Assembly: GCA_964022365.1 (NCBI GenBank)
Contig: CAXHZN010000010.1
Location: 1 to 52,574 of the forward strand
DNA: 52,574 bases
Origin: CAJXJP01 sp964022365
GTDB lineage: Bacteria; Patescibacteriota; Gracilibacteria; BD1-5; UBA6164
Direction of reading: 5' to 3'
Below are positions 1-11,761 of this stretch, in pieces. Position numbers and translations under genes: made by a program. The notes beneath the pieces are model-generated. The model did not search any database and was not told the DNA's origin. It worked only from the letters and a program-made list of their open reading frames with translations. The number at the start of each line of letters is the position of its first letter. Within the stretch, counting starts at the first letter, position 1.

Positions 1-575
1 ATACATTTTCAGAAGTTTTTTTTGCTTCTTCTGATTTTGTGTCAGATTTTTTTTCTTCTGAAATTTCTTCAGTTTTTTCAGATTTTTTTTCTTGAGGTTT
101 GTTTTCCGGACTAGATTTTTTTGGTGTTTCATCAAAACTTCCCTTTAACCAATCTGGAATATCTCATAAATTGTCTTCTTTTTTGTTTTCTGATACATTT
201 TCAGAAGTTTTTTTTGCTTCTTCTGATTTTGTGTCAGATTTTTTTTCTTCTGAAATTTCTTCAGTTTTTTCAGATTTTTTTTCTTGAGGTTTGTTTTCCG
301 GACTAGATTTTTTTGGTGTTTCATCAAAACTTCCCTTTAACCAATCTGGAATATCTCATAAATTGTCTTCTTTTTTGTTTTCTGATACATTTTCAGAAGT
401 TTTTTTTGCTTCTTCTGATTTTGTGTCAGATTTTTTTTCATCTAAAATTTCTTCAGTTTTTTCAGATTTTTTTTCTTGAGGGTTTTCTTCCGGACTAGAT
501 TTTTTTGGTGTTTCATCAAAACTTCCCTTTAACCAATCTGGTATATCTCATGAATTGTCTTCTAACTTAGTTTCT
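1..575. repeat. 192-bp tandem repeats, three copies in window
   Basis: The sequence from position 1 recurs at 193 and 385 (period 192 bp, 64 codons). The first two copies look identical over the stretch compared; the third carries a few substitutions and the similarity fades near 575. The array enters from outside the window. On the minus strand each unit encodes a charged Ser/Lys/Glu segment ending in the block GDIPDWLKGSFDETPKKSS. Because the period is a multiple of three, copy number can change without breaking the frame. Confidence 0.93.
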
Positions 576-3500
576 TTTTCGATTTGTTCGTCTGTAATTT
601 CACCTGGTTGTTTTATTTGTTTATCTTCTTGTTTTTTTACTTCTTTTTCTTCAGATTTTTTATTTTCTGAATCTTCTTTTTTAGGAACATCAACTTCTAC
701 AATAGCGTCATCATGAGCTGTGGTTTCTTTATTTTTTAACCAACTTGGGACTCATGATTCGATTTTTGTATTTGTTGTATCATTTTTAGAAATAGTTTCT
801 ATATTTTCATTTCCTGATTTTTTTTCTTCCTTTTTATGAGAATCTTGAGATTCTTGTTTTTTATTTCCATCATTTCACATCATTGAACCTTTTAACCAAT
901 CTGGTACATCTCAATCATCTTTTTTATTTCAATTTACTCAGTTATTTTCTTTCATCGAATTAACTTGTTTTTGATTTGATTGTGAATTATTTGATTTTTG
1001 TTGATTTGAATTTTTTGGAGTATTTGATTGAAGCCAATCAGGTACTTCGGATTTATTCGAATTTTGTGGTTCCTTAAAAGTTGATTCTTTTTCTCAAACA
1101 GATTTTTCATCAGCATTATTTTTATTCACTATTTTCGATAAGTCCTCTTTTGCATTTTTTTCGATAGGTTCAGATAATTCTCCATCTAATTCTTGAAGAA
1201 TTTCATCAGTATCATCTTTTTTAGTGATTTTTACTTTTTTACCTGATGTTTTTTCAATAATAAAATCTTGAAATCATAGATTATCATCTTTATTTGCAAT
1301 AGCATACCATAGATAAAATAACCCAAAAATTCATAAGAATAATCCTAAAATAATAACCACAATCCACACAACAATTTTAATAACTTTTGTAATTGCAGAA
1401 CCTCTTTTAACTGGTTGTTGATTATCATTATCATCAATTTCTGCTTGAATTTCATCTTCTGGCATATTTTCTACCCCACCATATACAAAACTAGATAAAA
1501 TTGCTTTATAATTTTTTTTGTTTTTTACTGACATATCTGGATAATTTTCTAATACTCCAAGAATTTCTTTTCATAATAGTTTATTATCTTCAACATCTGT
1601 TGAGTTTTTAATGATTTCTAATCTTTCAACAATAGCATTATAACACACAGCATCTTCGTCATCCGAACTTAAATTACATTCAATATTCGTTGGAGTGAGA
1701 TTTTTGAGTGCAATAAACATAAGGTTTTGATCACTTTTATCATCAGTTTCTTCGAGTAATAGTGATTCGAGTAAGTCATAAATAATATCAGAATTTGTCG
1801 CTTGAAGTCCAGCAACATATCATTCAAACTCTACAATAACTCTTGTTTTTTCTGCAGCATCAAACCATTCTTCTTGTAGTTTTTGGACATACATTAATGC
1901 TTTTAATCTATCTTGTTTTGGTAGATTTTGAATTTCATTTTTAATTTTCTCAATAGTAACTTTTTCTGATTGAGAAATACCAGTAAAAATAATATTCGAT
2001 GGATCTATTTCTGATTCACTAATATATTCTTTTTGAATTTCGTAGGTTTGAGTATCAAGTACTTCTCCAGAAATATCAAGTGCTGAAATTTTAATAGTTT
2101 GAATTTTATTTTCAGTCAGTGGAATTTCAAAAATATTATTATTTTGACCAAATGAAAATGAAATATCTGCATCATCATCTTTCCCACCATTAATACTCGA
2201 ATCATATTGAGTATCAATGTCTACTTGAAAATCTGTAATTTCTTTTTGAGTTTTTGATTTTGATTCTCCAACATAAAAATATAATTTATCTTTTGCATCA
2301 TCCAGAGTAATAATATTTTCATTTATTTCTCTATTTGAAAAAGTGACTAAACCTCATTTTTTTGCTGCAATGATATTTCTTACATTTTTAGAAACTCTAA
2401 ATGATTGTGTTTCTGATTTTACTCATTCTTCAAGAGTAAGTTTTACTACATATGAACCATCATTTCCATTATAAGAATGGATAATATTTTTATCATTTTG
2501 TAAATCGCTTCCATCTCATAAATCCCAAATTCTTTTTTCTACTTGACCTAATGATGTATCCAATAAAATAAATTTATTTCCAATAGAAATATATTCTACT
2601 GATGGTTTTAAAATATTTGAAACATTCATAGTAAGACTTTTTGTATTACTATATCATTTATAAGATGCTTTTACTTTTGCATAAAATTCTCCTGATTTTT
2701 CGTAAACATAGGTAATATTTGGTGAATCAGTCTTTTTTTCATAAAAACCATCTCCATCTAAATCCCAAGAATATTGTGCTTTGTTTGATAATTTTTGTCC
2801 TAAAATATTTTCTACTTGTGCTGAAAATACCACTTCTTGACCAACCGAAATTGAAGAATCATCCACATTTAATTTTACCAGTGGTACATTTATATTATCA
2901 CCTGTAAGAGTAATAGAATATTTTGAACCAGTAATATCTTCTGATGAAACTCTTTTTTCATTATCATCTTTTAACATTGCAACAAAATAATAATTTCCTG
3001 TTACTTTTGGTAATACAAATGTTGTATTTGCAAGTTTTGTTGCTCTAAAATCTTGTGGTTCAGGATCAATATCTGTGTAATAATACCATAAATATGATTG
3101 GATTACACCATCTCTATCTTTAGCCGCATGAGCGGTAACTTGTACAACTACTGGATCAGATTCCCCATCAACCACTTGTACATCAATATATGAAAGAGTT
3201 GGAGCCAAATTGACTACTTTTACATATTGAGTTGTTTTATGTGTTGTTCCTTTTGATTGACTTTTTACAGTCAGTTGAATTGGAAAACATCCTAATTCGT
3301 CAAATTTTTGAGTAAATGAAGCACTTGAAAAATATTTATTTGTCCCAAGTTTCCAAGTATAATCTAAACCATTTGTTTCACCAGTCACATCAATACTTTC
3401 ATTTGCGTTAAACGTTACAGAATCTGCTCTATTTAGAATGTAAGCATTTTGACCGTAACAAGCTCCTGATTCAAGAGAAACATCTTGATTACCTCAACTT

Positions 3501-5326
3501 TTTACATTGATAAAACCATATGGTGCGTTTGATTCTCAAACATATACTTTTTTTGTGAAAAAATTTGTTCTATCTTCAGAATCACTCACGGTAACTTTTA
3601 CATTATAGACTCCACTTTTTTCATATCTGTGAGTTATTTGGTTACTTCTTCCTCATTGTACATCTCCATCACCAAAATCCCATTGATAAATAACAGCTTC
3701 TGGTGAATTTGCTACAAAACGAACGGCAGTTTGTCTTTGAGCGACTCTTGGATAAATACCAAAATCTACTGCTAAAATAGAATTTATTCTTACTTTTTTA
3801 GTAATTTGTGAAGTGATTCCTTCTGGATCTGTAACTTTTAATAATACACTATGATCAGCTACCGTATCAAATGTAAAATATCATGTTGAACCATTATAAT
3901 TTGCATTTTGAAGTTCGACTCTATCTCCATTAATCATCCATTCATATTTCAAATTTCCATCATCTTTTCCATCTAAATCATAACTTTTTGAAGCATCTAA
4001 GAAAAGAGTATTTGGTTTATTGTTAAATGGTTTATCTGTAACAAAACTTGCAACCGGAGCTCTAGAATTAATATAAATAATTTTTGTATCAATATCTACT
4101 TCCCCTGACGGTTCAGTTACTTTTAATTTAATATTATATTTTCATTTATCTTCAAAAACATATCCAAATGATTTCCCTGTTTTTGTGAAAATTTGTTCAT
4201 CTTCTACAATATCAATAATTTCCCATTCATAAGAAAAATCATCATCTTTCCCAGTTGGTTTTGCACCAAAAGTAAATTTATCTCCTAAGTATCATTCTTC
4301 TTTTGAAGAGGTAATTGTAGCAATTGGATCGTGTACACTGATAAGAAATTCTCTTTCTACGGTTTTATTTTCATTTGTTCTGAGTTTTAATGTAACGGTA
4401 TATTCTCATTCTTTTGCATACTTAATTCTTTCAATTTCTGGAGCTCCATTATTTATTCTTTCTACTCCATTCCCAAAATCCCACTCAGTTCTCGTAAATC
4501 TTGCTCCTCCTGTTGGAGTTGAACTTGTAGCATCAAATATTAGTCCATATCCTGATTCTTCTGGAGTATATTTTAATTCATCTTTTGTTCCAAGTCTATC
4601 TCCATTTACTTCTATTAATAAAGAAGCTATTTTTTCTTTTACCGTAATATTTGCTCTTGAACTAAATGGTAATACGTCAGTATATCATTTAGCATTTTTA
4701 TGATCTGAAGCAACATCTAAATAAACAGAAAATGTTCCTTCTTCTTTAAAGATATAATTAATTGATTGTTTGTTTCCAATAACTTTTCTTTGTCCTCATT
4801 CATCAACCCACCAAGTATAATTGTATGATGGTATTTTTGAACCAGTTTCATCTCTCACATCACCTCTAAGCGTAACGTTTAGTGGTGCATTTCCTGTTTT
4901 TGGAGTTGCAACAACAGTTCCTTTTACACTTTGAATACTTGTGTTTTCTAAATAATTATCCATCGCTACGATAAGTTTTGAATAATATTCTTCATTTTTT
5001 GGATATTTTGCAGCTCATGCTATCGCAATTTCTAATTTAGAATACAGATTTTTATTAATTAAATCATCTGGCAAATAATTATACGATTCTTTTGCTGTAG
5101 CATAAATATCAGTTAAAGTAGTTCTTTTCATTTCTCTACTCACTTCGAAATCATTTCTAAGTATAAAGAAGCTATCCGTTAATTTATACTTAAATTCATT
5201 AAATGTTCCAACATCTACTACTCTTAGAGATGTAACCGAATCTGTGCTTGAAGCAGCAAAAATAGTACTTGTATTTAATCCAAGTATTGCGATTACAAAA
5301 ACAAAAGTTAATATTTTTTTCAACAT
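1..5326 (-). CDS. Giant PKD-domain surface protein with repeat tail (partial, 3' end outside window)
   Basis: At least 1775 codons, open only if TGA is read as Gly. A signal peptide (MLKKILTFVFVIAILGLNTS) is followed by an approximately 100-residue helical region and then a long run of PKD/Ig-like beta domains, recognised by repeated motifs such as WDFGNG, WDFGDG and WDLDGDG. A further mixed region follows, then a single membrane span at about 1325-1390 (KVIKIVVWIVVIILGLFLG). After the span comes a Lys/Glu/Ser-rich, low-complexity tail with repeated P-D-W-L motifs and 64-residue tandem repeats, which runs off the window. PKD domains are usual in adhesins and cell-surface proteins, so an extracellular binding stalk with a cytoplasmic tail is inferred. 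The upstream gene ssb is divergent. The start is the first ATG before the signal peptide. The ligand is unknown. Architecture is well supported; function is inference. Confidence 0.85.
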
Positions 5327-5506
5327 AGTCTTTATTTACCAAATAGTTTATTCCTTTTCATAGTATCATAATTCAAAAACTCGCGCAAATATCATTCAAT
5401 AAAAAAACATTTATTTATTTGACTATTTTTATATTTATTTTTTTAATAAAATATTACTCTTTATTATAACTATATACACACTTTATACACTTTTTGTAAA
5501 AAAAAT

Positions 5507-5533
5507 TTGCATAATAATTTTTTTTTATATAAT
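5507..5533 (+). promoter_or_regulatory. Probable ssb promoter
   Basis: TTGCAT at 5507-5512 and TATAAT at 5528-5533 with a 15-bp spacer, 44 bases before the ssb ATG. The 250-base divergent region 5327-5576 otherwise holds only AT-rich sequence and must also contain the promoter of the leftward PKD gene, which I could not pinpoint. No SD precedes the ssb start. Confidence 0.5.
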
Positions 5534-5576
5534 TTATGAGTGTCTCTACACTATTATATATACATAAAATACTACC

Positions 5577-6023
5577 ATGGACTTAAATAAAGCGCAAGTA
5601 ATAGGGAGAATAACTCAAGAAGTAGAACTAAAACAAACTCCTAACGGACAAAATGTAACTAGCTTTTCAGTAGCTACAAACAGAAACTGGACTGATTCAA
5701 GCGGAATGAAACAAGAACAAGTAGAGTTTCATAATATTGTTCTTTGGGGAAAACTCGCAGAAATAGCTGGACAATATGTAAAAAAATGAAGTAAACTATT
5801 TATCGAATGAAGACTTCAAACAAGATCATGGGAAGCGCAAGACGGAACAAAAAGATATAGAACTGAAATCGTAGGTGAAAATCTCATTATGCTGGATAAT
5901 AAATCAGATAGCAATTCATGAGATTATCAAAATTCAGGTCAATCAACAAACGATACTCCTGCAGTCAAAAGATCTTCTCCAAAACAAGAAGAGGAAATTT
6001 CTGTTGAAGATATCCCATTTTAA
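5577..6023 (+). CDS. ssb: Single-stranded DNA-binding protein
   Basis: 148 residues. It coats single-stranded DNA in replication, recombination and repair. The OB fold covers about residues 1-105 (MDLNKAQVIGRI start, VEFHNIVLWGKLAEIAGQYV core). A short acidic/polar linker leads to the C-terminal tip EDIPF, the peptide that binds partner proteins. TGA stands where the family has Gly (KK-G-SKLFIE-G-RLQTR), one of the clearest proofs of UGA=Gly in the window. The gene is monocistronic between its own promoter and a terminator at 6025. Confidence 0.97.
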
Positions 6024-6024
6024 T

Positions 6025-6056
6025 AAAAAGGTTTGAAAATATTCAAACCTTTTTTT
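6025..6056 (+). terminator. ssb terminator
   Basis: GGTTTGAA (6030-6037), loop AATA, TTCAAACC (6042-6049), flanked by A-run and T-run. Confidence 0.9.
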
Positions 6057-6140
6057 ATCTATTTAAGACCTTTACAATCAGAAAAAATTTTATACAATCT
6101 CACATAGATTATTTTATATTTTAAAAATAAAAATACAGCA

Positions 6141-7253
6141 ATGAATTTTTACGAAACTTTATGAATAGATAAATCAGCGAGCAAAGATGAAATAAAAAAA
6201 GCGTATAGAAAACTTGCTATGAAATATCATCCTGACAGAAATAGTGGTGATAGTGAAGCAGAAACAAAATTTAAAGAAGTAAATCAAGCCTATTCTACTC
6301 TATCAGATGACGCAAAAAGACAACAATATGATATGTTTGGTTCAACTGGGTCAGCAGCTGGAGGAAATCCTTTTGGTGGATGATTCGGTTGAAATGCACA
6401 AAATGTAGATTTTTGAGATATATTTGAATCATTTTTCGGTGGATGATTTAATGGATGATGAGGTCAAAGAGCCAGAAGAAGTGAATTTAAATGAGAAGAT
6501 TTAGAATACAATTTACATATAGACCTCAAAACAAGTATTTACGGTGGAAATGAAACTATTACATTTAATAAAAAAGAAACCTGTGTAACTTGTGATGGAC
6601 AAGGTGGTTCTGGGAAAAAAACTTGTACAAAATGTAACGGTCACTGAAAAGTAACCCAAACAAGTCAAAGTATATTCGGAACGATTCAACAAACAGTCAG
6701 CTGTGATGCTTGTAGTGGAACCGGTGAAATATTTGAAGAAACATGTTCAAATTGTCACGGTGAAAAAAGAAAAGTTGTGAAAAAATCAATCGATATAGAA
6801 GTTCCTGCTGGAATCGATAATGGAATGATTATTAAAATGACTGATGAATGAAATAGTTGAGTTGGGACAAAAGCTTGTGGAGATTTATATATCAAATTTA
6901 GTGTTCCTCTCGAAGAAAAATGACTAAAAAGAGACGGTGAAAATCTCTATTATTCTGTAGAAGTTGATGTAATTGAAGCAATTTTAGGAACTAAAAAAGA
7001 AATTAATATTCCAATTTTAGGGAAAAGAAATATAGAAATCAAAGCTGGAACTCAAGATGGAGCTGTTATAAAAGTTGCTGATGATGGAGTAAAACATATC
7101 CAGTCTGACGATAAATGAGATTTATTTTTGACTATAAAAGTAAAAATTCCTAAAAAACTTTCAAAAATCGAAAGAAGTCATTATGAAGCAATTGCCAAAG
7201 AAAAAAAGATAAATGTAAATAAATGAGGAGTTTTTGAAAAACTTTTCAGTTAA
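6141..7253 (+). CDS. dnaJ: Chaperone DnaJ (Hsp40)
   Basis: 370 residues, normal family length. J domain at about residues 1-68 with the HPD motif (KYHPDRN) that stimulates DnaK ATPase, then a Gly/Phe-rich linker (about 72-110) in which most glycines are TGA. The cysteine-rich zinc domain has four CxxCxG-type motifs (CVTCDGQG, CTKCNGHG, CDACSGTG, CSNCHGEK). It is followed by the two substrate-binding C-terminal domains. The fourth zinc motif ends GEK instead of GxG, a mild change. No dnaK or grpE lies in the window; the gene stands alone with a terminator after it. The ATG at 6141 gives the standard start MNFYETLGI. Confidence 0.96.
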
Positions 7254-7284
7254 AAAATAAAACATACTAAAATATACCCTACTT

Positions 7285-7327
7285 CCTAAAAACATATAAA
7301 AATTTTTATATGTTTTTAGGTTTTTTT
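7285..7327 (+). terminator. dnaJ terminator
   Basis: An uninterrupted 36-bp palindrome, 7285-7302 against 7303-7320 (arm begins CCTAAAAACATAT), followed by a T-run. Confidence 0.9.
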
Positions 7328-7345
7328 ATTATTAATTTACATAAA

Positions 7346-8404
7346 ATGAAAAATATAATTTCTTTTATTTCGTGAATAATTTTTATATTTATTTTTAGTT
7401 TTTTTTACGCAGAAGAATATTTTTTATTTCACCAAGAAAATAAACAAAATCTTGAAAATATTGAATATTTAGAAGAACAAAAAAATAATTTTACACTCGA
7501 AGATATTCAAAATATTGAAAATATTGAAATATTTCAAATGCCTGATAAAAAGCTATTAGAACAAATCGTTCAGGAAATAGATACAGCTGAAAATAAAATA
7601 TATTTAGAAAGTTATATTCTCACTGAAACAAGAATCCAAGAAGCTCTCAAGAGAGCAAAAAAGAGATGATTAGAAATAAAAATTTTACTCGAAAAAAATC
7701 CTTATAAAGCATATAATATAAATAATAAAGCCCAAAAAAATCTCGAAAAATGATGAATAAATGTACAATGGTCGGATTCTGATGATTTTAGTTTAAACCA
7801 TTCAAAATTTATTATTATTGATGATTTTGCCTATATTTCAACTGGAAATTTTAGTTATTCAACTTTTACTACCAATCGTGATTATTATGTCAAAATAATA
7901 AACGAAGAAATTCTGACAAAACTAAATCAAGTTTTCCTTGCTGACTATGTTTGAGAAAAACAAGATTTTCATCATTCAAATCTTGTATTAAGTCCCTATA
8001 ATTCAAGAGATACTTTTGAAAAAATTATTACTTGAGCAAATGAATCTCTTGATATTTATGCACAATATTTTTCTGATGAAAAAATAGAAAATTTATTAAT
8101 TCAAACAGCAAAAAAATGAGTAAAAATTAGAGTTATTATGAGAAAAAATTCTGATAAAAATGATCCAATTATTGAGACTATGAAACAAGCAGGAATTGAA
8201 ATTTATGTTTTGAGTTCCCCGGCTATGCATTCAAAAATGTTTTTAGTGGATAATACCTATTTATTTTTATGAAGTGTTAATCTTTCTTCATACAGTTTAG
8301 ATAAAAATAGAGAACTAGGAATTTTATTAAAAAATACTGATTTAATCAAAAAAATGTCAGAATATTTCCAAAAAGATATCCTTAAAATAATAGGCAAAAA
8401 ATAA
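7346..8404 (+). CDS. Phospholipase D-like (HKD) protein, membrane-anchored
   Basis: 352 residues. An N-terminal hydrophobic segment (residues 1-22) anchors or exports it. Two PLD-type domains follow, each with H-x-K-x4-D: HSKFIIID near residue 152 and HSKMFLVD near 294. Both are followed by the usual Gly/Asn-Ser block (STGNFS, LGSVNLSS). The family includes cardiolipin synthases, phospholipases and phosphodiesterase nucleases. The N-terminal anchor and the modest length make a cardiolipin-synthase-like enzyme or secreted nuclease/lipase possible, and the sequence does not decide between them. Lipid attack on a host or prey cell is a tempting but unproved role. It stands 92 bases after dnaJ, past the terminator, so it has its own promoter. 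Confidence 0.85.
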
Positions 8405-8499
8405 TTTAATAAAAAGCCAAGTAGAAATACAAAAAAATTCTTTACTTTTGGCTTTGTAAAGTTATTATATAAATAATTTTTACTAATAATTTAGGGTTC

Positions 8500-11358
8500 A
8501 TGAATGTTTTAATAAAGATCGCTCTATCTATACTCTCAGTATTTTGTCTGTTTGTATTAGTGTATTTTACATTTATTGCACCAAATTATCTTAACACAAT
8601 CAACTCTTATACTTTATTATCTCCTGGTTTATATTCCATCGGAGAAAATGATATTTTGAGTCCTCAAGTTCAAACAGGAAGCATAAAAGTTCAAAAACTC
8701 AACAATGCAAATAATATTTATTATAAACAATGAGAGTTAACTTTTAATAAACAAAATATTCAATTAGCTTCTTGAATTTATTTTATAGAGTTTAACGAAG
8801 TTCAAACAGATTATACTATAGATAATTTAGATTTTGAAATTCATAATGATGGACCTGCTAGTTTTATCGTTAATACTACAGACCCTAAAGTATTTAAAAT
8901 TTTTTCAATTAGTTGAAAAGTAAATATTACTCCTAAACATGCTCGTATTCCTCAAGATAAAGAAATAAATATACAAGTGTATCCAAATATGTATTTTATT
9001 TCAAATAGAAACCGTGCGATTTCTTATAATAATGTTGATCTTAATAGAGTACAACAACTTTCAGATTATAATAGTATTTCATGAGATATTTATTTTAATC
9101 CTATTTTAATGGATGAAAATAAGAGACCTTTACTTTCAACAAATGGCGAAATGCAATTTGATACGAGTAAATATTCTTTCAGCAAAGAAGTAAAATTAAA
9201 AATATTCAATGATGATGAAAATTATGATTATTTTATCAAAGATATTTATGATTACAAAACTCAACATTTAGAAAAACAAAATGAAATTTTTGATAATATT
9301 TCAGAAAAACAATATTATGACTTCCCTGGTGAAGATTATATTAGTAATTATTATGATTATTTTCTTAATAATGAAAAAAAGAAATATTATTATAAAAATT
9401 TAATTTTAAAAAAATTAATTCTTATTTCTAATAGTGAAGCAAAACCTGAAGATTTAGAATTTATTATTCAAAAACTTTGAGAACTCAAAAAAATCTCTCA
9501 AGCAGAATATGATGATATGATTGATGTAATTCAATATTATTATGAAAATATTTTATATACTCAAAAAGATAATACAAATATTGTTGTGACAATCAATGAA
9601 CTGTATTCAAAAATCAATAATAAAAAAGATAATTTTACATTTCATTCACTTGTGAATTTAAATTATGTTTATGAAAATAAAGTACTAGGAGTTCCAGAAT
9701 ATTTTAATAAAAATATTAGTGTATTCATGGAATTATATAGAAAAGAACTTCTTGCTTCTGATAAACAAAAGTTACAAGAAAAATACAGTTATTATATTTA
9801 TTTTATAAAAAATTTAATTGTAAATGAAAGTAAAGAAATACAAGATTATAATAATTTTGTAAAAATATTTCAACAATATGTAACTGTTTTTTCACAATAT
9901 ATTGTTAATGCAAATGCAAAAGAAATAGAAACACAAATATTTAATAGCTCACAATTAATAGATATTTTCATATATATTACTCGTGAAGTATTTTTTGAAA
10001 AAACAAGAAATGATAGAAACCTTCTTGAGCAAAAAAATAATGCTTTGATTTGATTTCAACAATATTTATTACTCAGAGATAATCTGAGATTATTGATTGA
10101 TTTTTATTCTAAAAATAAAAATTATATAGATTCAAAAAGTAAGCCTGGAAGTAAAGAAGAAATATTATTAGAAAAATATGCTAAAAATATCGATGTATTA
10201 GAAGAGTATTTTCTTGCTATGGATAATTATCCAGAGTACGAACTAAAATATGATAAAGCTGTGGTTGATATAGTATTTCAATGAGAAGATGATCAACTAA
10301 GTATAGAAAAAGTAAAAAAATATTTATACCAATTTCAATGATCAGTTACACAAACTGCTGATATTAAAATCCGTGATTATTCATATTGTGATGCACCTGA
10401 AAAGTATTCTGATTTATCTGAACAAGAACTACCAAAACTCGTTGAACCGTATTGTTATGAAATTAAAAAAATAGAAATTGATGGAATAATTTTTTCGTTT
10501 ATTCTCAGTCCATTTGATCAAAATGAAATTTCATATCTTACTTACACAAATAAACAATGAGAAGTAATAAGTACTACAAGTTCTCACATAATGGATAAAA
10601 TAAAAGAAAATTTAGATAAAGAATATAAAACTAGTCAATCTGAAGACAGAGATAAATATGATTTTAGTAAATTTTTTACCAACAATTATTGAGATAGAAA
10701 ACAAATCGTTGATATTATCGAAGATAAAGATGACATTGATAAAGTTCCTGATGTAGTAAACGAACCTTTGTCTGTTGAAATACTCAAAAGATGACTTATG
10801 TGAGAAGATGCTCCTTTAAAATCAATTAAAAAAATTCTTCCTATTTCATATAGATATTTATTAGTTGATCGTATAAATAATGAATATGTAATTAATGTAT
10901 TCCCTACTGATTTTAATGTAGAAAATCCTGAAGCAAGAAATGCAGATGATAGAAACTTTAATGGGAAATTTTCTGGAATATATATTTACAATACTAAGGA
11001 CCATTATTTTACAGATGTAAAAATCCAACCGATAGAAAATGATAACCGTAGAGGAAGATCATTTATATTTGGAAACACTGTAATTGAATTAATTTGAGAT
11101 GTGTATTTCACTCAATTAGAAACTCATTTAGTAGATATATCAACAAAAATGCAAATGTTAGAATATTTTCATAAAGAAATATTAAACATTTATGGAGAAG
11201 ATACCGAAATTAAATTCAGTTTTGATATTCAAACTAAAATGATTATATTAGAGTACGAAAATAAAAAAGTTGAAATAAATGACAACGGTCAAGCAAATAT
11301 TTTCCAAAATGGGAGAAAAATTTCAGGCCCAATTCGTTATTCAACTATAGATTTATAA
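8500..11358 (+). CDS. Large exported protein of unknown function
   Basis: 952 residues once TGA is read as Gly; the standard code splits it into many fragments. It has one N-terminal membrane span (about residues 4-28, IKIALSILSVFCLFVLVYFT) and then a long soluble region rich in Asn, Lys, Tyr and Ile. The first 200 residues look beta-rich, with an LLSPGLYSIGENDILSPQVQ stretch suggesting a FecR-like or jelly-roll segment. The middle is helical, and the last third is mixed (FGNTVIELIGDVYFTQL). No catalytic motif is seen. A short membrane protein gene follows after 14 bases and a terminator follows that, so the two form an operon and may act together at the envelope. I do not recognise the family. 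Confidence 0.85.
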
Positions 11359-11372
11359 ATTAAAATTTTAAA

Positions 11373-11612
11373 ATGAAACAAAATAAAACAGTAAAATTAA
11401 TGGCAATTCTTGCTATGCTTGGGATTATAATTTCAGTAGTTTGAACTGGGTTACTCATCATGTTTGAACAAGCTAAAGCTCCTCAACAGCTTGAACTTAC
11501 TGCTGAGGAAATAGAAGAATTACAAAAACAAATTCAAGAATCTATGAGTGGTTCAACATCAACTGGTTCTACTGCAACTGGATCATTAGAAATAGAAGAA
11601 TCAAGTAAATAA
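11373..11612 (+). CDS. Small single-span membrane protein
   Basis: 79 residues. Basic N-terminus (MKQNKTVKLM), one membrane span (residues 10-30, with TGA-coded Gly in VVGTGLLIMF), an acidic helix (TAEEIEELQKQI), then a Ser/Thr/Gly-rich end (SGSTSTGSTATGS). It starts 14 bases after the large exported protein and shares its terminator, so co-transcription is likely. No known family recognised. Confidence 0.75.
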
Positions 11613-11636
11613 TTTTTACTTTTTAGCTCACAAAAT

Positions 11637-11675
11637 AAAAAAGAAAATCTCAATTTATGAGATTTTCTTTTTTTT
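11637..11675 (+). terminator. Terminator of the 8500-11612 operon
   Basis: AAGAAAATCTCA (11641-11652), loop ATTTA, TGAGATTTTCTT (11658-11669) and a T-run. Confidence 0.9.
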
Positions 11676-11761
11676 GTAAAATTGTCGTTTGAATTCTATA
11701 AAAAATTAGGTAGTATAAACAACGAGATACCACAAAATATTTTAATTTTTGTTATAAATAA

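Noticed and set aside
99..498. Plus-strand open frames inside the 192-bp repeats
   Set aside because: They are antisense shadows of the PKD protein tail, repeated because the DNA is repeated; the minus frame continues a recognisable protein.
1..575. CRISPR array or satellite
   Set aside because: The unit is 192 bp without spacers and lies in a coding frame.
8413..8455. Terminator after the PLD-like gene
   Set aside because: AAAGCCAA and TTGGCTTT pair, but the stem is interrupted and no T-run follows.
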